DNA of 64,000 bases from contig NC_082689.1 of assembly GCF_949987515.2 (NCBI RefSeq), forward strand, positions 68,446,267 to 68,510,266, in the 5' to 3' direction. This document shows, piece by piece, positions 12,760 to 23,861 of this stretch; position 1 is the stretch's first letter; every line of letters begins with the position of its first letter. Made by a program: the position numbers and the translations under genes. This stretch comes from Delphinus delphis. Its lineage: Eukaryota; Chordata; Mammalia; Artiodactyla; Delphinidae. The notes under the pieces are model-generated. The model did no database searches, was not told where the DNA came from, and saw only the letters and a list, made by a program, of their open reading frames with translations.

Positions 12760-12870
12760 GGATCTCCAAAGAGCTTTATAAAAATCTATTTTTTTAATCC
12801 TCTGGATACCCGCCATGAGATAGGTATTAGCCGACTTCACAGCTAGCAGAGCAGAAATCAGGGAGCATCT
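12760..12870 (-). mobile_element. Possible MIR fragment, minus strand
   Basis: AATCCTCTGGATACCCGCC, GATAGGTATTAGCCGACTT and CAGCTAGCAGAGCAGAAATC follow the order of the MIR core in reverse complement. The copy is short and diverged. Confidence 0.4.
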
Positions 12871-15800
12871 ACCTGCATCTCAGCTGTGGATACCTCTTGC
12901 TATTGGATATAGTATAAGGAGAGAGCTTGAATTCTGAACCCAATTCTGACAATGTGGGCAGAGGATTGGAATACATCTTTCCTGCCAGGAAATTTATGAA
13001 GCCCCAAAGAAATTGAGCTGCACATAAGTACATTTTTTAAAGTGTTTTTTGAACACTAAACAGAACTACAAATAATATCATAAATATTTGAGGTAACAAC
13101 TGTATTATAATAGTCCTGATTTGGAACTTTGTCACCAAGAAATCCTTACTTTCTTAAATTTGGTACTCCAAAGTACCGTATTTTAATTCTTTATTTGGTA
13201 CACAACTGGTCAAAAGAATAGGGGGAATAGAGGTTAACCAGTAAAGATTTTGAAGCAAATCTCAGTTCTGTAGAGAGCTACCCAACATGTAAAAATTAAC
13301 TTCTTGCTCTCAGGAGCCTTATAGTCTAAGAGGAAAGAGAAGAAATTGATGAGCTTATAAACATAAATGATATGTATATCATGAATATAACCTGCTACTG
13401 CTAGAAAGTTACATTTTGAGAATTTCACTATCTGTAGTTATAAAATATTGAGAAAAATGTCTCTTTTTCTGATGCTGTTTGTGGAATTCTTCCATTGCAT
13501 ATCCACATCTATTGGAAAAATAAATTCTTAATTAATACAGTATTTTCTTATTAAGTGATCTTGAAATACCATGGAATGTTCTATTAAGGTCTGCTGAGAC
13601 ACCCCAGGGAACAAAGTAGATGTATTATTGTCATTGTCCTTTGGAATTTTACATATATAAAATTTTATTTTAGCACAAAGTTTTATCTTTTAATCTCAGA
13701 TATTTTTCAAAATATATATAAATTTTAAATATATAATTTTCTTTGTTTTCTGATCTAAAATATTCTTTTCCACTCAGTGGTCAAATATTTCAGAACCTGA
13801 ATAAATACCTAATAAATAAATTATCAAACCAAAACTGTAAGAAAACCTGCTTTCTGTTCTCTTTATTTTCTTCAGAATCTGAGCTTGTGTACATAAAGCA
13901 CAATGTTATCTTAGCCTACCAATAGATAAGGTATATTCTTCTCTAAGCAAGTGAGTTAATTGACAGTAAGTTAGGCCCTTGGAAAGAGATGTTCGTTCTT
14001 TGAGCCACTGGGGTCCCATTATAGAAGTATTACATTGAGTGGTGCCTTACGCTCAGTTTAAATTTTTATATTTCTCTCTTCTATCAGTAAAATGTTTGAG
14101 GAAGCATCCTTAATACATATGCATTTATGTGTAAATTATGTATCTGCTTCTATACTCAATATATATATTCAAAATATACATAGAGAGTATTAAGAAGGAT
14201 GAGAGAAGATAAAAATATGTTAATATTTTATTTATTTATTAATAAGGCAAATATATTTTGTTTCTAGTAATGGTATTAATTATAATATTTTACTAAATGA
14301 TATGTAATTGGATATGATTCCTTATTTTTGGAAATCTTGGTTAAACTCTTGGTGGTATAGCAGTTTCCAAAGACTGGCTCTACATTCAGTTTATTTTGAT
14401 AGTTGATTTTAATTGTTAACAGAGCTGGAAATAATACCTCACAGAGTTATTATGAAGGAAATACATTTATGAAATCATTATAGCGATTTTTAAATTCCAC
14501 TCCCCAAAATAAGCAAATATTTTCATTTGAATGTTGATAGTAAATTTCCATCTGTCTGATGACAATTATTTTTGCATTTAGTTGAATTGTGTGTCATTTT
14601 AATATTTTTAATGGATAGCTTCAACATTGCTGAGATTCTTCATTTGGGAGATTTCAAAACATGTTAGAAAATTCTTTCCAAGATTTTTTTTCTTTTTAAG
14701 TGGACAGAATCACCTTAGCCACAGAAATCCAGAATGACAAATCATCTCTAAATATCTATTTTTATAATTCATTTTCATTATACGTTTCCTTTGAAATGAA
14801 GTTTCTCAACCACTGGTATAAAACACCTTTATTTAAAGGGATATAATGAGTCTGTTTATATTTGACAAAAAAACCAGCTAGTTATCATACTGCTGGAATC
14901 ATTTGTCATTATTAAAAACTTGCCTTTTTATAAAATGTAAGCACACATCTCTTCTAAGACCTTTCTTATAAGATAACCAGTGAAGATTTCATGGTTATCT
15001 TCATGTTTCATGGCATTCTTCATTCAAGAATGCTTTAAAGATTCCACTTTTTAAATGGATTGCTTTTATGAAAATAAACCCCACTCTTTTTGTCTTGCAG
15101 TATGAAAACTGCAATTTGTTACAATATGCTGAAGGCAAACAACTGTGTAAGACCATCTCTTTCAACCACGTTGTAGAATCTCATTCTTTCCTCAGGCTAG
15201 AATATAGCAATGAGCCTCTCTCTTTTGGAACGGTGTTGATGTCTAGAAAACATAATTTCGTTCTGTTTCCTAGATTAAAAAAATGTTATTACAAGGTCTG
15301 ATATTTTTCCATATCTTAATTGCATGATATATCCACTTTGGAGACTATCAATCCAGACAGCCACAGATGGAGTGACGATGATTAGGAAGCCTAGGGATCT
15401 GAATAGAATTTTAGTTGGGGCTAAAACACTATCCAAATATAAAAATAATATAGGATAATTGAACATGTCACAAACATTAGGAGAATTCAGTACATTGGCT
15501 GGTCAGTCTGGTCATAAAATTAGTATACAGAAGTCAGTAGATTTCTCACATACTAAGGATATATTGGGTTAGAAAATCGAGTGACTAGTTGTCATTTTTA
15601 ATATTAACACAAAGATATAACACCAAAAAGTAAACCTAAAGAGAAACATTCAAGATCTACATAACTAGAAGTTAGCATGTTCTGAGAGACATAAAAAGAA
15701 GACTTAAAAAGTGTAAAGAGCTATCTAGTTCTTAGAAGAAATGCAAATATGTAGGGGTATGGTTGCCTCTGGGAGAAGGAACACAGTCAGAGATGGGACG

Positions 15801-15884
15801 GTTATTTTTTAATATATATCTTTTTGATTGCTTAACTTCTTTTTTTATCCATGTGCAATTATTATTTTCAAATAAATATAATAG
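12871..15884. other. Unassigned AT-rich DNA
   Basis: Mostly 65-75 percent A+T by eye, with short TA-rich runs (13715-13740, 14155-14240). The longest open frame is 77 codons (15068-15301); it follows a splice-acceptor-like CTTTTTGTCTTGCAG but has no donor or recognisable domain. Confidence 0.4.
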
Positions 15885-16105
15885 CTTATACTTGTGATAT
15901 GCTTATTTTACATGGCAGTCAGTGTTCTAAGTACATTACATATATTAAATCATTCAAACCTCGCTACAGCCTCTTGAGTTGAATATCATTATTCTTATTT
16001 TACAAAGATTAAGAAACTGAGGCACAAATAGGTTATTAATCACAGGGCACACAGTAAGTGACTGGAATTTTTAACTCAAGTTGTCCGATAAACTGTCTAG
16101 GCCTT
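15885..16105 (-). mobile_element. MIR SINE relic, minus strand
   Basis: Contains the reverse complement of the MIR core: CAGTGTTCTAAGTACATTAC, ATCATTATTCTTATTTTAC, AAGAAACTGAGGCAC, CACAGTAAGTGACTGGAA. MIR is an ancient mammalian tRNA-derived SINE mobilised by L2. Diverged and not full length. Confidence 0.75.
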
Positions 16106-16579
16106 AAGTCCTAGCATATGTTTCCTCTGCAGAATAAATACGTCAAAAATTCTTTTTCCCCAAATTTGAGGTGATTTTAATAATTCAAAATAATCAAAGA
16201 AAATGTATACTTATGAACATATTGTTTAGATGTGCTAAATATTGAAGAAACAGTATTTATGCTGCAATAAGCACCAACCCTTCCCCAGACCAATAACAAG
16301 TACAAAACCAAAGTTCATGAGAATCCATGAAATCTCAGTCTGCATGCAGAAAATGTCTTCTATTTAATAAGGAAAAAATTAGAAAATTGTTACAAACTTT
16401 GTCTTAAAAACGATTTCTCATTATTTTCTAACATAGAACCCCCCAACCAATAACAGATACTTGTTCGTGCCTCTAGGGCTCTGCTCTGAGATGAGCTCGC
16501 CCTGCACCCCAACAACCTCATAACTAATTCTTCTCACCTTTAAGGTATGGGTTAGTCCCCCAGTGTCTAAAACTCTTAA
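16106..16579. other. Unassigned DNA left of L1-A
   Basis: No gene seen. The less AT-rich stretch 16430-16560 does not match a repeat I can name. Confidence 0.4.
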
Positions 16580-16598
16580 TCAGTTTAACACATTTTAT
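16580..16598. repeat. Target-site duplication of L1-A, left copy
   Basis: TCAGTTTAACACATTTTAT, identical at all 19 positions to 23843-23861. It lies directly next to the L1 poly-A tail (seen here as T-rich DNA at 16599-16614). Confidence 0.95.
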
Positions 16599-16728
16599 TT
16601 ATTTTTATTTTTTTAACATCTTTATTGGAGTATAATTGCTTTACAATGGTGTGTTAGCTTCTGCTTTATAACAAAGTGAATCAGCTGTATGTATACATAT
16701 ATCCCCATATCCCCTCCCTCTTGCCTCT

Positions 16729-16754
16729 CCCTCCCACCCTCCCTATCCCACCCC
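16729..16754 (-). other. G-quadruplex-type tract in L1-A 3'UTR
   Basis: On the L1 sense strand this reads as six G-runs of three or four separated by loops of 1-3 bases. G-rich polypurine tracts are a recurrent feature of mammalian L1 3'UTRs. Confidence 0.75.
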
Positions 16755-16929
16755 TCTAGGTGGTCACAAACCACCTAGCTGATCTCCCTGTGCTATGTGG
16801 CTGCTTCTCACTAGCTATCTATTTTACATTTGGTAGTGTATATATGTCCATGCCACTCTCTCACTTCGTCCCAGCTTACCCTTCCCCCTCCCCGTATCCT
16901 CAAGTCCATTCTCTAGTAGGTCTGCATCT

Positions 16930-19900
16930 TTATTCCTGTCCTGCTCCTAGGTTCTTCATAAACTTTTTTTTTTTTTTTAGATTCCATATATATGTGTTAG
17001 CATACGGTATTTGTTTTTCTCTTTCTGACTTACTTCACTCTATATGCCAGATTATAGGTCTATCCACCTCACTACAAATAACTGAGTTTCATTTCTTTTT
17101 ATGGCTGAGTAATATTCCATTGTATATATGGGCCACATCTTCTTTATCCATTCATCTGTCGATGGACACTTAGGTTGCTTCCATGTCCTGGCTACTGTAA
17201 ATAGAGCTGCAATGAACATTGGGGTACATGACTCTTTTTGAATTATGGTTTTCTCAGGGTATATACCCAGTGGTGGGATTCTGGGTCATATGGTAGTTCT
17301 ATTTGTAGTTTTTTAAGGACCCTCCGTACTGTTCTCCATAGTGGCTGTATCAATTTACATTCCCACCAGCAGTGCAAGAGGTTTCCCTTTTCTCCACACC
17401 CTCTCCAGCATTTATTGTTTCTACATTTTTTGATGATGGCCATTCTGACTGGTGTGAGATGATATCTCATTGTAGTTTTGATTTGCATTTCTCTAATGAT
17501 TAATGATGTTGAGGATTCTTTCATGTGTTTGTTGGCAATCTGTATATCTTCTTTGGAGAAATGTCTATTTAGGTCTTTTGCCCATTTTTGGATTGGGTTG
17601 TTGTTTGTTTTTTTTTTTTTTTTTTTTTGATATTGAGCTGCATGAGTTACTTGTATGTTTTGGAGATTAATCCTTTGTCAGTTGCTTCATTTGCAAATAT
17701 TTTCTCCCATTCTGAGGGTTGTCTTTTGGTCTTGTTTATGGTTTCTTTTGCTGTGCAAAAGCTTTGCAGTTTCATTAGGTCCCATTTGTTTATTTTTGTT
17801 CTTATTTCCATTTCTCTAGGAGGTGGATCAAAAAGGATCTTGCTGTGATTTATGTCATAGAGTGTTCTGCGTATGTTCTCCTCTAAGAGTTTTACAGTGT
17901 CTGGCCTTACATTTAGGTCTTTAATCCATTTTGAGTTTATTTTTGTGTATGGTGTTAGGCAGTGTTCTAATTTCATTCTTTTACATGTAGCTGTCTAGTA
18001 TTCTGAGCAGCACTTATTGAAGAGGCAGTCTTTCTCCACTGTATATCCTTGCCTCATTTATCAAAAATAACGTGACCATATGTGGGTGGGTTTATCTCTG
18101 GGCTTTCTATCCTGTTCCACTGATCTGTATTTCTGTCTTCATGCCAGTACCATACTGTCTTGATTACTGTAGCTTTGTAGTATAGTCTGAAGTCAGGGCA
18201 CCTGATTCCTCCAGCTCCATTTTTCTTTCTCAAGATTGCTTTCACTATTCGGGGTCTTTTGTGTTTCCATACAAATTGTGAAATGTTTTGCTCTAGTTCT
18301 GTGAACAATTCCATTGGTAGTTTGAAAGGGATTGCATTGAATCTGTAGATTGCTTTGGGTAGTAGAGTCATTTTCACAATGTTGATTCTTCCAATCCAAG
18401 AACATGGTATATCTCTCCATCTGTTTGTATCATCTTTAATTTCTTTTATCAGTGTCTTATAGTTTTCTACGTAGAAGTCTTTTGTCTCCTTAGGTAGGTT
18501 TATTCCTAGGTATTTTATTCTTTTTGTTGCAATGGTAAATGGGAGTGTTTCCTTAATTTCTCTTTCAGATTTTTCATCATTAGTGTATAGGAATGCAAGC
18601 GATTTCTTTGCATTAATTTTGTATCCTGCTACTTTACCAAATTCATTGATTAGCTCTAGTTGTTTTCTGCTTGTATCTTTAGGATTCTCTATGTATAGTA
18701 TCATGTCATCTGCAAACAGTGACTGCTTTACTTTTTCTTTTCCTATTTAGATTCCTTTTATTTCTTTTCCTTCTCTGATTGCTGTGGCTAGAACTTCCAA
18801 AACAATGTTGAATAATAGTTTTGAGAGTGGGCAACCATGTCTTGTTCCTGATCTTAGTGGAAATGGTTTCAGTTTTTCACCACTGAGGATAGTGTTGGCT
18901 GTGGATTTGTCATATATGTCATTTATTATGTTGACATAAGTTCCCTCTCTACCCACTTTCTGGAGGGTTTTTATCATACATGTGTGTTGAATTTTGTCGA
19001 AAGCTTTTTCTGCATCTATTGAGATGATCGCATGGTTTTTATTCTTCAGTTTGTTAATATGGTGTATCACATTGATTGATTTGTGTATATTGAAGAATCC
19101 TTGAATTCCTGGGATAAACCCCACTTGATCATGGTGTATGGTCATTTTAATGTGCTGTTGGATTCTGTGTGCTAGTATTTTGTTGAGGATTTTTGCATCT
19201 ATGTTCATCAGTGATAGTGGTCTGTAGTTTTCTTTTTTTGTGACATCTTTGTCTGGTTTTGGTATCAGGGTGATGGTGGCCTCGTAGAATGATTTGGCAG
19301 AGTTCCACCCTCTGGTATATTTTGGAAGATTTTGAAAAGGATAGGTGTTAGCTCTTCTCTAAATGTTTGATAGAATTCACCTGTGAAGCCATCTGATCCT
19401 GAGCTTTTGTTTTTTGGAAGATTTTTAATCACAGTTTCAATTTCAGCTTGTGATTGCTCTCTTTATATTTTCTGTTTCTTCCTGGTTCAGTCTCGGAAGG
19501 TTGTGCTTTTCTAAAAATTTGTCCATTTCTTCCAGGTTGTTCATTTTATTGGCATACAGTTGCTTGTAGTAATCTCTCATGATCCTTTGTATTTCTGCAA
19601 TGTCAGTTGTTACTTCTCCTTTTACATTTCTAATTCTGTTCATTTGAGTCTTTGCCCTTTTTTTCTTGATGAGTCTGTCTAATGTTTTATCAATTGTTTA
19701 TCTTCTCAAAGAACCAGCTTTCAGTTTTACTGAACTTTGATATTGTTTCCTTCATTTCTTTTTCATTTATTTCTGATCTGATCTTTATTATTTCTTTCCT
19801 TCTGCTCACTTTGGAGTTTTTTTGTTCTTCTTTCTCTAATTGCTTTAGATGTAAGTTTGGATTGTTTATTTGAGATGTTTCTTGTTTCTTGAGGTAGGAT

Positions 19901-20804
19901 TGTATTGCTATAAACTTCCCTCTTAGAATTGCTTTTGCTTCATCCCATAGGTTTTGGGTCATCATGCTTTCATTGTCATTTGTTTCTAGGTATTTTTTGA
20001 TTTCCCCTTTGAGTTCTTCAGTGCTCTGTTGGTTATTAAGTAGTGTATTGTTTAGCCTCCATGTGTTTATATTTTTTACAGATTTTTTCTTCTAATTGAT
20101 ATCTAGTCTCATAGCATTGTGGTCAGAAAAGATACTTGATACGATTCCAATTTTTTTTTAATTTACCAACTCTTGATTTGTGACCCAAGATATGATCTAT
20201 CCTGGAGAATATTCTATGAGCACTTGAGAAGAAAGTTTATTCTGTTGTTTTTGGATGGACTGTCCTATAAATATCAATTAAGTCCATTTGTTTAATGATT
20301 TTTTTAAAGATTATATTTCCATATTTATTTTCATTTTGTATGATCTGTCCATTGGTTAAAGTGGAGTGTTAATGTCCCCTACTATTATTGTGTTACTGTT
20401 GATTTCCCCTTTTATAGCTGTTAGCATTTGCCTTAGGTATTGAGGTGCTCCTATGTTGGGTGCATAAATATTTACAATTGTTATATCTTCTTCTTGGATT
20501 GATCACTTGATCATTATATAGTGTCCTTCTTTGTCTCTTCTAATAGTCTTTGTTTTAAAGTCTATTTGATCTGATATGAGAATTGCTACTCCAGGTTTCT
20601 TTTGATTTCCATTTGCATGGAATATCTTTTTCATCTCCTCACTTTCAGTCTTTATGTGTCCCTGGGTCTGAAGTGGGTGTCTTGTAGACAGCATATATAT
20701 GGGTCTTGTTTTTGTATCCATTCTGCCAGGCTATGTCTTTTGGTTGGAGCATTTAATCCATTTACATTTAAGGTAATTATTGATATGTATGTTCCTATTC
20801 CCAT
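16930..20804 (-). pseudogene. L1-A ORF2 (endonuclease / reverse transcriptase), disabled
   Basis: The span of about 1,290 codons equals the usual length of L1 ORF2. It starts at ATG 20804 with MGIGTYISIITLNVNGLN; the Asn of NVNG is the endonuclease metal-site Asn. Further endonuclease landmarks are visible (GDIN, IDHI, SDH), but the usual catalytic Glu of QETH is Asp here (CLQDTHF). The reverse transcriptase core is readable in 18747-19208 ([25 protein letters not shown]) and the FADD catalytic box is intact at 18716-18705. The C-terminal Cys/His motif ([18 protein letters not shown]) lies within 17524-17243. Breaks include a TAA after RPRDT, a nearby frameshift, a TGA after GHYIMIK near 20503, a TAA after GDINTPL, a CAA-to-TAA stop at 18749-18747, and others. 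Confidence 0.93.
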
Positions 20805-20862
20805 TTTCTTAATTGTTTTGGGTGTGTTGTTGTAGGTCTTTCCCTTCTCTTGTGTTTCCTGC

Positions 20863-21752
20863 TTAGAGAAGTTCCTTTAGCATTTGTTGTAAAGCTGGTT
20901 TGGTAGTCCTGAATTCTCTTAGCTGTTGCTTGTCTGTAAATGTTTTAATTTCTCTGCTGAATCTGAATGAGATCCTTGATGGGTAGAGTAATCTTGGTTG
21001 TAGATTTTTCCCTTTCATCGCTTTAAATATGTCCTGCCACTCCCTTCTGGCTTGCAGAGTTTCTGCCGAAAGATCAGCTGTTAACCTTATGGGGATTCCC
21101 TTGGATGTTATTTGTTGGTTTTCCCTTGCTGCTTTTAATATTTTTTCTTTGTATTTAATTTTTGATTGATTAATATGTGTCTTGTTGTGTTTCTCCTTGG
21201 AGTTATCCTGTATGGGACTCTCTGTGCTTCCTGGACTTGATTAACTATTTCCTTTCTCATATTAGGGAAGTTTTCAACTATAATCTCTTCAAATATTTTC
21301 TCAGTCCCTTTCTTTTTCTCTTCTTCTTCTGGGACCCCTATAATTTGAATGTCGGTGTGTTTAATGTTGTCCCAGAGGTCTCTGAGACTGTCCTCAGTTC
21401 TTTTCATTCTTTTTTCTTTATTCTGCTCTGCAGTAGTTATTTCTACTATTTTATCTTGCAGGTCACTTATCCGTTCTTCTGCCTCAGTTATTCTGCTATT
21501 GATTCCTTCTAGAGAATTTTTAATTTCATTTATTGTGATGTTCAGCATTGTTTGTTTCCTCTTTAATTCTTCTAGGTCCTTGGTAAATGTTTCTTGTATT
21601 TTCTGCATTCTATTTCCACGATTTTGGATCATCTTTACTATCATTATTCTGAATTCTTTTTCAGGTAGACTGCATATTTCCTCTTCATTTGTTTGGTGTG
21701 GTTGGTTTTTACTTTTCTCCTTTATCTGCTGTTTGTTTCTCTGTCTTCTCAT
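20863..21752 (-). pseudogene. L1-A ORF1 (RNA-binding chaperone), frameshifted
   Basis: ORF1p is the nucleic-acid chaperone that coats L1 RNA. The frame opens at 21752 with MRRQRNKQQIKEKSK. It passes through a long heptad-like coiled coil (about residues 30-120: INEIKNSLEGINSRITEAEE, ISDLQDKIVEI) and an RRM-like region (IQIIGVPEEEE, ENFPNMRKEIVNQVQE). It then leaves frame around residues 195-200 and meets a stop at 21135. The expected C-terminal domain is present in another frame and ends YPSRISFRFSREIKTF ... LKELL with TAA at 20865-20863. The distance from start to final stop is not a multiple of three, so at least one net indel separates the halves. Full length would be about 296 residues. 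Confidence 0.93.
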
Positions 21753-22260
21753 TTTCTTTAACTTACTGTGTTTGGGGTCTCCTTTTCGCAGGCTGCAGGT
21801 TCATAGTTCCTGTTGTTTATGGTGTCTTTCCCCAGTGGCTAAGGTTGGTTCAGTGGGTTGTGTAGGCTTCCTGGTGGAGGGGAGTAGTGCCTGTGTTCTG
21901 GTGGATGAGGCTGGATCTTGTCTTTCTGATGGGCAGGTCTGCATCCGGTGGTGTGTTTTGGGGTGTCTGTGCCCTTGTTATGATTTTAGGCCGCCTCTGT
22001 GGTAATGGATGGGGTTGTGTTCCTGTCTTGCTAGTTGTTTGGCATAGGGTGTCCAAACACCCTAGCTTGCTGGTTATTGAGTGGAGCTGCATCTTGGCAT
22101 TGAGATAGAGATCTCTGGGGGCTCTTTGCCATTTTATATTATGTGGAGCTGGGAGGTCTCTGGTGGACCAATGACCTGAACTCGGCTCTCCCACCTCAGA
22201 GGCACAGGCCTGACCCCCAGCCAGAGCACAAATTCCCTGTCATCCACACGGCTCAGAATA

Positions 22261-22333
22261 AAAGGGAGAAAGAAAGAAAGGGAGAAAGGAAGAAAGGAAG
22301 AAAGAAAGAAAGAAAGAAAGAGAAAGAAAGAAA
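22261..22333. repeat. (GAAA)n / (GGAA)n purine tract in the L1 5'UTR
   Basis: On the plus strand this is an almost pure run of GAAA, GGAGAAA and GGAA units. It lies within L1-A, so it belongs to the element or expanded after insertion. Long low-complexity Phe/Leu/Ser frames across it (for example 22134-22577 on the minus strand) are artefacts of the repeat. Confidence 0.93.
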
Positions 22334-23822
22334 CAATAAATAAAATAAAGTTTTTAAAATAAAAAATAATTATTAAAAATAAAAAAATTAAGCACCTAAT
22401 AAAAAAGAAGAAAAAAAGAGAGAGCAACCAAACCAAAAAACAAATCCACCAATGATAACAAGGGCTAAAAACTATAGTATAAAAACAAACAAAAAGAAAA
22501 GACACACAGAACACTAGGACAAATGGTAAAAGCAAAGCTGTACAGACAAAATCATATACAGAAGCATACACATACACACTCGCAAGAAGAGAAAAAGGAA
22601 AAATATATGTACATCATTGCTCCCAAAGTCCACCCCCTCAATTTGGAATGATTCATTGTCTATTCAGGTATTCCACACATGCAGGGTACATCAAGTTGGT
22701 TGTGGAGATTTAATCTGCTGCTCCTGAGGCTACTGTTAGAGATTTTCCTTCCTCTTCTTTGTTTGCACAGCTCCTGGGATTCAGCTTTGGATTTGGACCT
22801 GCCTCTGTGTGTAGGTCACCTGAGGGCATCTGTTCTTTGCTCAGACAGGATGGGGTTAAAGGAGCAGCTGATTCGGGGGCTCTGGCTCACTCAGGCCGGG
22901 GGGAGGGAGGGGTACAGATGTGGGGCAAGCCTGCAGCTGCAGAGGCCAGCATGACGTTGCACCAGCCTGAGGCACGCCGTGCGTTCTCCCGGGGAAGTTG
23001 TCCCTGGATCACGGGACCCTGGCAGTTGTGGGGTGCACAGGCTCCTGGGAGGGGAGGTGTCGATAGTGACCTGCGCTCACACACAGGCTTCTTGGTGGTG
23101 GCAGCAACAGCCTTAGCGTCTCATGCCCTTCTCTGATGTCCTCGCTGATAGCCTCGGCTCACACCCGTCTCTGGAGCTCCTTTAGGCAGCGCTCTTAATC
23201 CCCTCTCCTTACCCCCCACGAAACAAAGAGGCAAGAAAAAGTCTCTTGCCTCTTAGGCAGTTCCAGACTTTTTTCCGGACTCCCCCCCCAGTTATCTGTG
23301 GTGCACTAGCCCCCTTCAGGCTGTGTTCATGCAGCCAACCCCAGTCCTCTCCCTGGGATCCGACCTCCAAAGCCCTAGCCTCAGCTCCCAGCCCCCACCC
23401 GTCCCAGCGGGTGAGCAGACAAGCCTCTTGGACTTGCAAGTGCTAGTAGGCACTGATCCTCGTGCGGGAGGATCCTCCGCTTTGCCCTCCGCACCCCTGT
23501 GGCTGCGCTCTCCTCCGTGGCTCCGAAGCTTTCCCCCGCTCTGCTACCCACAGTCTCCGCCTGCGAAGGGGCTTCCTAGTGTGTGGAAACCTTTCCTCCT
23601 TCACAGCTCCCTCCCACTGGTGCAGGTCCCATCCCTATTCTTTTGTCTCTATTTTTTCTTTTTTCTTTTGCCCTACCCGGGTACGTGGGGAGTTTCTTGC
23701 CTTTAGGGAGGTCTGAGGTCTTCTGCCAGCATTCAGTAGGTGTTCTGTAGGAGTTATTCCACACGTAGATGTATTTCTGATGTATTTGTGGGGAGGAAGG
23801 TGATCTCCGCACCTTACTCTTA

Positions 23823-23832
23823 CGCCACCTTG
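23823..23832 (-). promoter_or_regulatory. YY1-like site at the L1-A 5' end, altered core
   Basis: In the L1 direction it reads CAAGGTGGCG. The matching place in human L1 is a YY1 site (CAAGATGGC) that fixes the transcription start. Here the complement of the core is CCAC instead of CCAT, so binding may be weakened. The position 11 bp from the element end fits the family architecture. Confidence 0.55.
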
Positions 23833-23842
23833 AAGCTCCTCC

Positions 23843-23861
23843 TCAGTTTAACACATTTTAT
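23843..23861. repeat. Target-site duplication of L1-A, right copy
   Basis: Identical to 16580-16598 over 19 bp; abuts the 5' end of L1-A with no extra bases. Confidence 0.95.

Larger units (their letters stand above)
16599..23842 (-). mobile_element. Full-length L1 retrotransposon (L1-A)
   Basis: A complete minus-strand LINE-1 of 7,244 bp. In its own direction it has a 5'UTR (23842-21753), ORF1 (21752-20863), a 58-bp spacer, ORF2 (20804-16930), a 3'UTR with a G-rich tract (16754-16729), and a poly-A tail. It begins with GGAGGAGCTTCAAGGTGGCG, the counterpart of the YY1-containing start of other mammalian L1s. A perfect 19-bp duplication on both sides proves one intact insertion and suggests a moderately young age. 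Both ORFs carry frameshifts and stops, so this copy cannot now make either protein. All open frames within it on the plus strand are shadows. Confidence 0.96.
21753..23842 (-). promoter_or_regulatory. L1-A 5'UTR and internal promoter region
   Basis: About 2.1 kb between the L1 start and the ORF1 ATG. This is clearly longer than the roughly 0.9-kb 5'UTR of human L1. It is GC-richer than the rest of the window, with scattered CpGs (22870-23560), and includes a purine microsatellite (22261-22333) and an A-rich stretch (22334-22520). By analogy with other mammals it should hold an internal RNA polymerase II promoter. Antisense open frames (22759-23136, 23323-23706) are present but not shown to be real. 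Confidence 0.8.

Noticed and set aside
15068..15301. 77-codon frame following a strong acceptor-like tract
   Set aside because: No donor, no domain, and AT-rich context. Not supportable as an exon without expression or conservation.
16760..17848. Plus-strand frames of 74-137 codons
   Set aside because: They are antisense shadows of the L1-A 3'UTR and ORF2; similar frames appear over L1-B and L1-C for the same reason.
22134..22577. 147-codon minus-strand frame rich in Phe, Leu, Ser and Val
   Set aside because: It translates the T-rich side of the purine microsatellite and A-rich segment of the L1 5'UTR; low complexity, no domain. The first residues also precede no L1 function.
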